The notes beneath the pieces are model-generated. The model did not search any database and had not been told where the DNA came from. It saw nothing but the letters and a program-made list of their open reading frames with translations. DNA of 13,396 nt. Source: an uncultured Collinsella sp. GTDB lineage: Bacteria > Actinomycetota > Coriobacteriia > Coriobacteriales > Coriobacteriaceae. The stretch's first letter is position 1. Each line of letters begins with the position of its first letter. The stretch is taken from contig CABURR010000056.1 in the NCBI GenBank assembly GCA_902493985.1, positions 1-13,396 on the forward strand, given 5' to 3'. Made by a program: the position numbers and the translations under genes. Shown here piece after piece: positions 5,915 through 13,070 of the stretch.

Positions 5915-7081
5915 ATGTTTAGCATCAACAACGTACTTAACCGCAGGAGTTTCTTGGCTGGCGCTGCGGCGCTCGGTAGCACCGCGGCACTCGCTGGTTG
6001 CTCGTCGGGTGGCTCGGACGGCGGCTCCGCCGATGACGGCAAGACCTTCAAGATCGGTGTCATCGGCCCTCTGACCGGCGCCGCGGCAACCTATGGCGTT
6101 TCGGCCGAGAAGGGTGCCAAGCTCGCCGCCAAGGATTTCTCGACCAAGGACCTCAAACTCTCGCTTAAGTCCGAGGATGACGTCGCTGACGGCGAGAAGG
6201 CCATCAACGCCTTCAATACCTTGTGCGACTGGGGCATGCAGGCGCTCGTCGGCCCCGTTACCACCGGTGCCGCCGTCGCCGTCTCGGGCGAGATCGCCGA
6301 CGATATGCTCATGGTCACGCCTTCGGCCTCGTCGCTCGACGTTACCAAGGATAAGACCACGGTTTTCCAGGTTTGCTTCACCGATCCCACCATGGGCGCC
6401 AGCGCCGCAAAGTTCTTGGCCGAGAAGTACGCGGATGCCAAGATCGCCCTGTTCTACAACTCCGGCGATACGTATAGCTCGGGCGTTGCCGACGCTTTTG
6501 CCGAGCAGGCCAAGGCGTCCAAGCTCGACATCGTCGATACCGAGACCTTTAAGGACGACTCTTCCACGAGCTTTACCAACCAGCTCACCAAGGCCAAGGA
6601 GGCCGGCGCCACGCTCATCTTTGCGCCGATCTACTACACGCCGGCGTCCGTTTTGCTCAAGAACGCCAAGGACATGGGCTACGATATGACCCTCATGGGT
6701 ACCGACGGCATGGACGGCCTGCTTTCTGTGGAAGGCTTCGATACCTCTCTTGCCGAGGGCGTACTGCTCATGACCCCGTTTTCGGCTGACGATGAGAAGA
6801 ATGCCGACTTCGTCAAGGCCTATAAGGATGCCTACGACGAGACGCCCAACCAGTTTGCCGCCGACGCTTACGATTGCGTCCACGCCATCGCCGAGGCCAT
6901 CGATAGGGCGGGGATTGACATTTCGGCCGACGGTGCCGACATTGCCGGCGACCTTGCCAAGGCCATGCGCAAGATCAAGATCGAGGGCCTGACAGGCGAG
7001 CTGACGTGGAATGACGAGGGCCAGGTCGAAAAGCCCGCCACAGCCTATGTGATCCAGGACGGCAAGTACATCGCCGCCTAA
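5915..7081 (+). CDS. Branched-chain amino acid ABC substrate-binding lipoprotein (copy 1)
   Basis: This is the extracellular receptor of a LIV-type ABC importer, 388 residues, in the periplasmic-binding-protein family Peripla_BP_6. The N-terminus carries a twin-arginine motif (NRRSFL, Arg10-Arg11), a hydrophobic stretch and a lipobox LAGC with Cys29. It should therefore be exported by Tat and lipid-anchored. The two-lobe binding fold follows: IGPLTGAAATYG (about 50-61), VGPVTTG, TPSAS, FQVCFTDPTMG, YNSGDTYSSG, YYTPAS and DGMDG. The ATG at 5915 has AAGGGGG with a 5-base spacer. The frame is open further upstream to 5732, but without the export signal at its start. It heads the operon, 271 bases before a closely related second copy. 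Substrate specificity (Leu/Ile/Val or another amino acid) cannot be fixed from sequence alone. Confidence 0.93.
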   Translation: MFSINNVLNRRSFLAGAAALGSTAALAGCSSGGSDGGSADDGKTFKIGVIGPLTGAAATYGVSAEKGAKLAAKDFSTKDLKLSLKSEDDVADGEKAINAFNTLCDWGMQALVGPVTTGAAVAVSGEIADDMLMVTPSASSLDVTKDKTTVFQVCFTDPTMGASAAKFLAEKYADAKIALFYNSGDTYSSGVADAFAEQAKASKLDIVDTETFKDDSSTSFTNQLTKAKEAGATLIFAPIYYTPASVLLKNAKDMGYDMTLMGTDGMDGLLSVEGFDTSLAEGVLLMTPFSADDEKNADFVKAYKDAYDETPNQFAADAYDCVHAIAEAIDRAGIDISADGADIAGDLAKAMRKIKIEGLTGELTWNDEGQVEKPATAYVIQDGKYIAA

Positions 7082-7352
7082 GTGCGCATAAAGCGCGACC
7101 GGTGAGGCCGTTTTATTCAGGGCAGGGACGCCTGTAACAGAACGGAAACATTACTTTCACACAATAAAGTGGCATTACTGCATAAAGTAATAGAAATACG
7201 CAGAATTATGGATAAATGGACAAATCCAAAGAAAAGTTGAAATAATCGCCACTTTCCTTAACTAAAGCGTCTAGTATTTTGCGAACGCCGAACACGGCGA
7301 AGGATGGCCTGTCGGGTAACCGAAACCCGACGAGATTTGAGAGGAGAGCCGC
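7082..7352. promoter_or_regulatory. AT-rich spacer with dyads between the two binding-protein genes
   Basis: There is no gene in these 271 bases. Bases 7140-7275 are strikingly AT-rich. ATTACTTT (7150-7157) is repeated inverted as AAAGTAAT (7184-7191), with a second ATTACT inside, an operator-like pattern. TTGAAA (7237-7242) and TAGTAT (7272-7277) are loose promoter-like elements but are not properly spaced as a pair. Nearer the gene, two hairpins follow: CGCCG/CGGCG (7286-7299) and GTCGGGT/ACCCGAC (7311-7331). The Shine-Dalgarno sequence GAGGAGAG lies at 7341-7348. A separate promoter for the second copy is likely. Confidence 0.45.
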
Positions 7353-8540
7353 ATGTCGAGCCTCACCGGTAAGTCATTGAACCCTGTTATGAATCGCAGG
7401 AGCGTTATCGCGAGCGCAGCAGGTCTGGGGGCGATGTCCATTCTAGCTGGTTGCTCCTCCAACGGCGGCGACAGCGGTTCCGCTTCAAGCGACGCTTCGT
7501 TTAAGATCGGTACCATCGGCCCGCTGACCGGCGCCAACGCGTCCTACGGCAAGTCCGTTACCCAGGGTGTCGAGCTTGGCTGCAAGGATTTCTCGACCAA
7601 GGAGCTGCCGCTTGCCAGCAAGGCCGAGGATGACCAGGCCGACGGCGAGAAGGCCGTCAACGCCTTCAACACCCTGCTCGACTGGGGCATGCAGGCCCTC
7701 GTCGGCCCGACCACCACGGGTGCGTCGGTTGCCGTTGCCGCCGAGTGCGGTAACGACCCCAAGACGTTCATGATCACCCCGTCCGCGTCCTCCGAGGACG
7801 TCACCGACGGCAAGGATTGCGTCTTCCAGGTTTGCTTCACCGACCCCAACCAGGGTGTCAACGCTGCCAAGTTCCTGGCGCAGAAGTATGCGGACGAGAA
7901 GTTCGTGCTGTTCTATAACTCCGGCGACGCCTATTCTTCGGGCATCGCAGATTCCTTTAAGGCCCAGGCCGCTGAGTCCAAGCTCGAGATTGTTGACGAG
8001 GAGACCTTTAAGGACGACTCCGCCACGAGCTTTACCAACCAGCTGACCAAGGCCAAGCAGGCCGGCGCCACCATGATCTTTGCGCCGATCTACTACACGC
8101 CGGCGTCCGTCCTGCTCAAGAACGCCAAGGACATGGGCTACGACGTCAAGATGATGGGCTGCGACGGCATGGACGGCATCCTGGGCGTTGAGGGCTTCGA
8201 TACCTCTCTTGCTGAGGGTCTGCTGCTCATGACCCCGTTCTCCGCCGACGACGAGAAGAACGCCGACTTCGTTAACGCTTACAAGGATAAGTACGGCGAT
8301 ACCCCCGACCAGTTTGCCGCCGACGCCTACGACGGCGTGCACGCGGTGGCCGAGGCCGTCAAGGAGGCCGGTCTTGGTGTCGACGCCGATCCGACCGAGG
8401 TCGCCGAGAAGCTGTCCAAGGCTATGCTCAAGATTACCGTTGACGGTCTGACCGGCAAGCTCACCTGGAACGATAAGGGCCAGGTCCAGAAGGAGCCCAC
8501 GGCGTACGTCATCACCGACGGCAAGTACGTGCAGGCCTAA
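7353..8540 (+). CDS. Branched-chain amino acid ABC substrate-binding lipoprotein (copy 2)
   Basis: This second LIV-type binding protein has 395 residues and is closely related to the one just upstream throughout the mature part. The shared motifs are IGPLTGANASYG, VGPTTTG, TPSAS, FQVCFTDPNQG, YNSGDAYSSG, YYTPAS and DGMDG. Signal: Arg15-Arg16 in NRRSVI, then a hydrophobic run and the lipobox LAGC with Cys34, so it is a Tat-type lipoprotein. The ATG at 7353 is preceded by AGGAG with a 6-base spacer. The later ATG at 7389 has no ribosome site. Divergence is greatest in the signal peptide, linker and some surface stretches, so the two copies may bind different amino acids while using the same permease. 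The longer N-terminus (five extra residues before Cys) is the main structural difference. The gap to livH is 139 bases and holds a stem-loop. Confidence 0.93.
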   Translation: MSSLTGKSLNPVMNRRSVIASAAGLGAMSILAGCSSNGGDSGSASSDASFKIGTIGPLTGANASYGKSVTQGVELGCKDFSTKELPLASKAEDDQADGEKAVNAFNTLLDWGMQALVGPTTTGASVAVAAECGNDPKTFMITPSASSEDVTDGKDCVFQVCFTDPNQGVNAAKFLAQKYADEKFVLFYNSGDAYSSGIADSFKAQAAESKLEIVDEETFKDDSATSFTNQLTKAKQAGATMIFAPIYYTPASVLLKNAKDMGYDVKMMGCDGMDGILGVEGFDTSLAEGLLLMTPFSADDEKNADFVNAYKDKYGDTPDQFAADAYDGVHAVAEAVKEAGLGVDADPTEVAEKLSKAMLKITVDGLTGKLTWNDKGQVQKEPTAYVITDGKYVQA

Positions 8541-8571
8541 TTGGCCGCCTTACATAGAGCGGTTTTGATCC

Positions 8572-8603
8572 CAAGCAGGGGAGGTTTTGGCCTTCCCTGC
8601 TTG
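8572..8603 (+). promoter_or_regulatory. Stem-loop between binding protein and permease genes
   Basis: CAAGCAGGGGAGG pairs with CCTTCCCTGCTTG over 13 positions (one G-T wobble) around a 6-base loop. It starts 31 bases after the second binding-protein stop. No T-tract follows, so full termination is unlikely. Partial termination or 3' end protection of the binding-protein mRNA fits better, as is known for binding-protein genes of other ABC operons such as mal. A second small dyad, AGGGAC-8-GTCCCT, follows at 8614-8633. Confidence 0.55.
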
Positions 8604-8679
8604 CTTGGTATCTAGGGACAGTGTAACGTCCCTGTTTCATACATTAACTGGAAACCTATTCGAAAGGGGGATGTGGAAC

Positions 8680-9561
8680 ATGACGGTCTTTATCCAATAC
8701 CTGGTCAACGGCCTGTCCATGGGCAGCGTCTACGCCATCATCGCGTTGGGCTACACCATGGTCTACGGTATCGCCAAGATGCTGAACTTCGCTCACGGCG
8801 ACGTCATCATGGTCGGTGCCTATGTCTCGTTCTGCGCCACGTCGTATCTCGGCCTCCCGGGCTGGGCATCTGTAGTTCTCTCTTGTGTGGTCTGCACGGT
8901 TCTCGGTGTTCTCATTGAGGGTCTGGCCTATAAGCCGCTGCGCCAAGCAGGCCCGCTGGCCGTTCTGATCACGGCCATCGGCGTGTCTTACTTCCTGCAG
9001 AACGCCGCGCAGCTTCTGTGGGGCGCCACGCCCAAGAACTTCACTTCGCTCGTCACCTTCCAGGTGCCGGAGTTCTTGGCCAAGTTTAACGTAAGCGCCG
9101 TCTCGCTCGTCACCATCGTCGCCTGCCTGGTTATCATGGCCGGCCTGATGTTCTTTACAGGTAAGACCAAGATGGGCAAGGCCATGCGCGCTGTGTCCGA
9201 GGACAAGGCCGCCGCTCAGCTCATGGGCATCAACGTCAACCGCACCATCTCGATGACGTTTGCCATCGGCTCTGCCCTTGCCGCCATCGCCGGCGTGCTC
9301 CTGTGCTCCTACTCGCCGGTGTTGCAGCCCACCACGGGCGCCATGCCTGGCATCAAGGCCTTCGACGCTGCCGTTTTCGGCGGCATCGGCTCCATCCCCG
9401 GTGCCTTTGTCGGCGGTATTCTCATCGGCATCATCGAGGCGATGGCGCAGGCTTACATTTCCACGAGCCTTGCCAACTCCATCGTCTTTGGTGTTTTGAT
9501 CATCGTCCTGCTCGTCAAGCCTGCCGGCCTCTTGGGCAAGTACGTTCCCGAGAAGGTATAG
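8680..9561 (+). CDS. livH: LIV-type ABC transporter permease LivH
   Basis: This is one of two membrane subunits that form the channel of the amino acid importer. It has 293 residues, typical of LivH, and is almost wholly hydrophobic with about eight membrane helices. The family block GYTMVYGIAKMLNFAHGD is at residues 24-41. The cytoplasmic coupling loop GKAMRAVSEDKAAAQLMGIN (166-185) contacts the ATPase subunits. The AFDAAVFGGIGSIPGAFVGG block is at 227-246. The ATG at 8680 is chosen because AAGGGGG ends 9 bases upstream. The ATG at 8671 directly abuts that ribosome site and would only add three residues. It is followed without a gap by livM. Confidence 0.95.
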   Translation: MTVFIQYLVNGLSMGSVYAIIALGYTMVYGIAKMLNFAHGDVIMVGAYVSFCATSYLGLPGWASVVLSCVVCTVLGVLIEGLAYKPLRQAGPLAVLITAIGVSYFLQNAAQLLWGATPKNFTSLVTFQVPEFLAKFNVSAVSLVTIVACLVIMAGLMFFTGKTKMGKAMRAVSEDKAAAQLMGINVNRTISMTFAIGSALAAIAGVLLCSYSPVLQPTTGAMPGIKAFDAAVFGGIGSIPGAFVGGILIGIIEAMAQAYISTSLANSIVFGVLIIVLLVKPAGLLGKYVPEKV

Positions 9562-10650
9562 GTGAGCGTTATGAAGTTTCTTAAAGACAAGCAGACGCGT
9601 CACGACTTTGTCACGTACGCCATGTGCGTTGTGGCGTTCGCCATCGTCTTCTTTATGCAGTCTAACCACATGATCCCGCGCATGATCGCCGGTCAGTTGG
9701 TTCCCATCACGGCCTATATCGTCATGGCAATCTCCCTTAACCTCGTCGTCGGCATCGCGGGCGACTTGTCGCTGGGCCACGCGGGCTTTATGAGCGTCGG
9801 TGCCTATACGGGCATCGTCACTGCCGTCGCGCTGGAGAGCACCGTTCCGTCCGATCCGATGCGTCTGATCATCAGCATTGTGGTCGGCGCTATCGCCGCT
9901 GCCATTCTGGGCTTCTTGATCGGTATCCCGGTCCTGCGCCTGAGCGGCGACTATCTGGCCATTGTGACCCTGGCTTTTGGCGAGATCATCAAAGAGGTCG
10001 TCACCTGCCTCATTGTGGGCGTCGATTCCCGCGGCCTGCATGTGATCTTTAACATCACGGGTAACTCCACGATCGACGACCTGCACCTGCTCGAGGACGG
10101 CACCGCCATCATCAAGGGCGCGCAGGGCGCATCGGGCGTGTCGACCTATTCGACCTTCCTTGCCGGCGCAATTCTGGTTATGGTCGCGCTCGTGATTGTG
10201 CTCAACCTGGTTCGCAGCCGTACCGGTCGTGCCATTATTGCCGTGCGCGACAACAAGATCGCTGCCGAGTCCGTGGGCATCTCCGTTACCCAGTACCGCA
10301 TGATCGCCTTCGTGGTTTCCGCTGCCCTCGCCGGTGCTGCCGGAGCCCTGTTCGGCGGTAACTTCTCGCAGCTTTCCGCCACTAAGTTCGACTTCAATAC
10401 GTCCATCCTCATTCTGGTGTTCGTGGTCCTGGGCGGCCTGGGCAACATGCGCGGCTCCGTTATCGCCGCGGCGCTGCTCACGGTGCTCCCCGAGCTGCTC
10501 CGTCAGTTCTCGGACTACCGCATGCTCATCTACGCCATCGTGTTGATTCTGGTCATGGTCTTTACCAACAACCCACAGCTCAAGGCGTTCTTCGCACGCA
10601 TTAAGGACCGCTTTGCTTCCAAGAAGGAGGTGGCAGCCGATGCCCAGTAA
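9562..10650 (+). CDS. livM: LIV-type ABC transporter permease LivM
   Basis: This is the second membrane subunit, 362 residues, partner of LivH. The marks are NLVVGIAGDLSLGHAGFMSV (60-79), LSGDYLAIVTLAFGEI (127-142) and the coupling loop TGRAIIAVRDNKIAAESVGI (221-240). A conserved GGLGNMRGSVIAA block is at 291-303. About ten membrane helices are expected, and the charged tail (after 340) is cytoplasmic. The GTG at 9562 follows the livH stop directly and has AGAAGG 5 bases upstream. An ATG at 9571 with AGGTGA 5 bases upstream is almost as good and would shorten the protein by three residues. The end overlaps livG by 11 bases. Confidence 0.95.
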   Translation: MSVMKFLKDKQTRHDFVTYAMCVVAFAIVFFMQSNHMIPRMIAGQLVPITAYIVMAISLNLVVGIAGDLSLGHAGFMSVGAYTGIVTAVALESTVPSDPMRLIISIVVGAIAAAILGFLIGIPVLRLSGDYLAIVTLAFGEIIKEVVTCLIVGVDSRGLHVIFNITGNSTIDDLHLLEDGTAIIKGAQGASGVSTYSTFLAGAILVMVALVIVLNLVRSRTGRAIIAVRDNKIAAESVGISVTQYRMIAFVVSAALAGAAGALFGGNFSQLSATKFDFNTSILILVFVVLGGLGNMRGSVIAAALLTVLPELLRQFSDYRMLIYAIVLILVMVFTNNPQLKAFFARIKDRFASKKEVAADAQ

Positions 10651-11500
10651 GTTTGAGTTCAACAAGGGCAAGATGGTCCCGTATCCTTCTGGCGCCATCG
10701 TTCCCGACCGCGACCTGGGTCAGCGCCCGGCACTCGAGTGCATCCACCTGGGCATTGAGTTCGGTGGCCTTAAGGCAGTTGACGACTTTAGCCTGACTAT
10801 CGGCAAGACCGAGATCGCCGGTCTGATCGGCCCCAACGGTGCCGGTAAGACCACGGTCTTCAACCTGCTCACCAAGGTGTATCAGCCCACGCACGGCACC
10901 ATCCTACTCGACGGTGAGGACACCTCGGGCAAGTCGGTCTATCAGGTCAACCGCATGGGTATTGCCCGTACATTCCAGAACATTCGCCTGTTCAACACCA
11001 TGACGGTGGAGGACAACGTCAAGGTCGGTCTGCACAATCAGGAGCGCTACTCCGGTTTTGAGGGCGTGCTGCGCCTGCCGACGTACTGGAAGCACGAGAA
11101 GGCTGCTCACGAACGCGCCATGGAGCTGCTGTCCATCTTTGATATGGAGCATCTGGCAAACGAGCAGGCCGGATCGCTGCCTTACGGCGCTCAGCGTCGT
11201 CTGGAGATCGTCCGCGCGCTTGCCACCAACCCCAAACTGCTGCTGCTCGACGAGCCTGCCGCAGGCATGAACCCGTCCGAGACCGCCGAGCTCATGGAGA
11301 ACATCGTTAAGATTCGCGACACCTTTGGTATTGCCATCATGCTTATTGAGCACGACATGTCGCTCGTCATGAATATTTGCGAGGGTATCTGCGTGCTTAA
11401 CTTTGGTAAGGTCATCGCCAAGGGCACGGCCGAGGAAATCCAGAACAACGACGCCGTTATCGAGGCGTATCTGGGCAAGCAGGATAAGGGGGAGAACTAA
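10640..11500 (+). CDS. livG: LIV-type ABC transporter ATP-binding protein LivG
   Basis: This is one of the two ATPases that drive the importer, 286 residues, on the cytoplasmic face. Walker A is GPNGAGKTT (64-72), the Q-loop Gln113 lies in ARTFQN, and the signature is the LivG-type LPYGAQRR (180-187). Walker B is LLLLDEP (200-206) and the H-loop His238 is in LIEHDM. The stretch of about 90 residues between the Q-loop and Walker B holds the helical region. The first 30 residues are a short polar extension before the core. The ATG at 10640 has AGGAGG 9 bases upstream and overlaps the last 11 bases of livM, so translation is probably coupled. livF follows with no gap. Confidence 0.95.
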   Translation: MPSKFEFNKGKMVPYPSGAIVPDRDLGQRPALECIHLGIEFGGLKAVDDFSLTIGKTEIAGLIGPNGAGKTTVFNLLTKVYQPTHGTILLDGEDTSGKSVYQVNRMGIARTFQNIRLFNTMTVEDNVKVGLHNQERYSGFEGVLRLPTYWKHEKAAHERAMELLSIFDMEHLANEQAGSLPYGAQRRLEIVRALATNPKLLLLDEPAAGMNPSETAELMENIVKIRDTFGIAIMLIEHDMSLVMNICEGICVLNFGKVIAKGTAEEIQNNDAVIEAYLGKQDKGEN

Positions 11501-12214
11501 ATGGCAGAGCCGATGCTTTCCGTCTACAACATCAACGTCTGGTACGGCGCCATCCACGCCATCAAGGACATCTCCTTTAACGTTAACGAGGGCGAGATCG
11601 TGGCCTTGATTGGTGCCAACGGTGCCGGCAAGTCCACAACGCTCAAGACCGTCTCGGGCCTGCTGCGCTCCAAGACCGGCTCCATCAAGTTTATGGGCGA
11701 GGACATTACCCATACGCCCGCTGATAAGCTGGTTGGTAAGGGCCTGGCTCAGGTTCCCGAGGGTCGTCGCGCCTTTTTGCAGATGACGGTTGAGGAGAAC
11801 CTGGAGATGGGTGCCTATACGCAGCCCAAGTCCACGGTGGCTCCGGGCCTGGAGCGCGTCTACGAGCAGTTCCCGCGCCTGAAGGAACGTCGTCGCCAGG
11901 TCGCCGGCACCCTTTCAGGCGGCGAGCAGCAGATGCTCGTTATGGGGCGCGCCCTTATGAGTAACCCCAAACTGCTTATGCTCGACGAACCTTCCATGGG
12001 TCTGGCACCGATTCTGATCGAACAGATCTTCCAGATTGTCGAGGACCTGCACAAGGCTGGCACCACGGTGCTTCTGGTCGAGCAAAACGCGCAGATGGCG
12101 CTTTCCATCGCCACACGCGGTTACGTGCTCGAGACCGGCAAGATCACCATGACCGGCACCGGCCAAGAGCTCCTGCACGACGACAACGTCCGCAAAGCCT
12201 ACCTCGGAGGCTAA
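11501..12214 (+). CDS. livF: LIV-type ABC transporter ATP-binding protein LivF
   Basis: This is the second ATPase of the importer, 237 residues, the usual LivF length. The A-loop Tyr15 is in VWYGAI, Walker A is GANGAGKST (38-46), and the Q-loop Gln84 is in AQVPEGR. The signature is LSGGEQQ (138-144) and Walker B is LLMLDEP (158-164). VEQN (193-196) replaces the H-loop His by Gln, as is normal for LivF. The ATG at 11501 directly follows the livG stop, and AAGGGGGAG lies about 8 bases upstream. It is the last gene of the operon, with a strong terminator 10 bases beyond its stop. Confidence 0.96.
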   Translation: MAEPMLSVYNINVWYGAIHAIKDISFNVNEGEIVALIGANGAGKSTTLKTVSGLLRSKTGSIKFMGEDITHTPADKLVGKGLAQVPEGRRAFLQMTVEENLEMGAYTQPKSTVAPGLERVYEQFPRLKERRRQVAGTLSGGEQQMLVMGRALMSNPKLLMLDEPSMGLAPILIEQIFQIVEDLHKAGTTVLLVEQNAQMALSIATRGYVLETGKITMTGTGQELLHDDNVRKAYLGG

Positions 12215-12224
12215 CCCACCTAAC

Positions 12225-12262
12225 AAAAGGGGCGCTGACTATCTCAGTCAGCGCCCCTTTTT
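12225..12262 (+). terminator. Intrinsic terminator of the liv operon
   Basis: GGGGCGCTGACT (12229-12240) and AGTCAGCGCCCC (12246-12257) form a perfect 12-base stem with a 5-base loop. AAAA precedes it and TTTTT follows. It could work in both directions but clearly serves livF. Confidence 0.93.
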
Positions 12263-12331
12263 AAGTTGCGGTGAAATAGGGACTGAATACGGGCTCCAGA
12301 GGCCAAAAGAGTCCCTATTCCACCGCAACTT
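12263..12331. repeat. Long inverted repeat abutting the terminator
   Basis: Arms of 22 bases at 12263-12284 and 12310-12331 pair at 21 positions around a 25-base centre. It begins right where the T-tract of the liv terminator ends. No T-tract follows. Its size and symmetry suggest a small mobile palindromic element (REP/MITE-like) or a structured RNA in the cutC leader. No coding sequence lies inside. Confidence 0.7.
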
Positions 12332-12389
12332 CATGGGGATGTGTGACAATGCCCGTCGGAAAACATCTGCTGTCTTTGGGGGTCTATCT

Positions 12390-13067
12390 ATGCTGTACGA
12401 GTTTTGTGCCGAGAACTTTGAGCGGGTGCCGGCGGCTATCGATGCCGGTGCAAGGCGTATCGAGCTGTGCGACAACCTTGCCGTTGGTGGCACCACGCCT
12501 TCTGCCGGCGTTATCAGCGCTACAGTCAGCTATGCTCACGAGCATGACGCGCGAGTGATGTGCATGATTCGCCCGCGTGGCGGTGACTTTCATTACAACC
12601 AAGACGAGCTGCGCATGATGGAGATGGACCTGGGCCTTGCCGTAAGCGCCGGCGTTGACGGCTTGGTCTTTGGCTGCTGCAAGCCCTGCGCTGGCGGATG
12701 GGCGCTCGACGAGCTTACGTTGGGCGCCCTCGTGATGGCCGCGGGCTGCGCGACCGAGGAATGCAAGCGTGAGCCCATCGACATCACCTTCCACATGGCG
12801 TTTGACCAGCTCTCGCCCGAGGCTCAGCTCGACGCGATTGACACACTCGCCGACTGCGGCATCACACGCATCCTGACGCACGGCGGTGCCGCCGGCACGC
12901 CGATCGAGGACAACCTGGAGCATCTGTCGCGTCTTATCGAGTGTGCGGGCGACCGCTTGACCATCCTTCCCGGCGGCGGCATTTCCACGGCCAACCGCGA
13001 TACCGTGGCGGCGGCACTGGGCGTCTCCGAGCTCCATGGCACAAGGATCGTACCGCTGGAGGTGTAG
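12390..13067 (+). CDS. cutC: CutC-family protein
   Basis: This is a TIM-barrel protein of the CutC family, 225 residues, cytosolic. The family was named for copper homeostasis, but that role is disputed, so the reaction should be treated as unknown. The motifs are ENFERVPAAIDAGARRIELC (8-27), GGTTPS (33-38), MIRPRGGDF (59-67), DGLVFGC (90-96), TFHMAFD (133-139), RILTHGG (160-166) and ILPGGGIS (192-199). The usual Arg of the TFHRAFD motif is Met136 here. The ATG at 12390 is chosen because the conserved region starts at once (YEFC) and GGGGGT lies about 8 bases upstream. An ATG at 12333 would add 19 residues and start just outside the inverted repeat. No clear promoter is seen; the inverted repeat occupies much of the leader. 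The next gene starts 3 bases after the stop. Confidence 0.92.
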   Translation: MLYEFCAENFERVPAAIDAGARRIELCDNLAVGGTTPSAGVISATVSYAHEHDARVMCMIRPRGGDFHYNQDELRMMEMDLGLAVSAGVDGLVFGCCKPCAGGWALDELTLGALVMAAGCATEECKREPIDITFHMAFDQLSPEAQLDAIDTLADCGITRILTHGGAAGTPIEDNLEHLSRLIECAGDRLTILPGGGISTANRDTVAAALGVSELHGTRIVPLEV

Positions 13068-13070
13068 CCC

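Noticed and set aside
5696..6883. A 395-residue open frame on the minus strand
   Set aside because: It is antisense to the first binding protein and is a codon-bias shadow; the similar frame at 7485-8342 mirrors the second copy in the same way.
8656..10698. A 680-residue open frame on the minus strand
   Set aside because: It lies antisense to livH and livM, whose motifs are clear. Its product is a low-complexity mix rich in His, Asp, Gly and Glu, as expected from the reverse strand of GC-rich codons.
10904..11713. A 269-residue open frame on the minus strand
   Set aside because: It is antisense to livG and livF, which carry complete ABC ATPase motifs.
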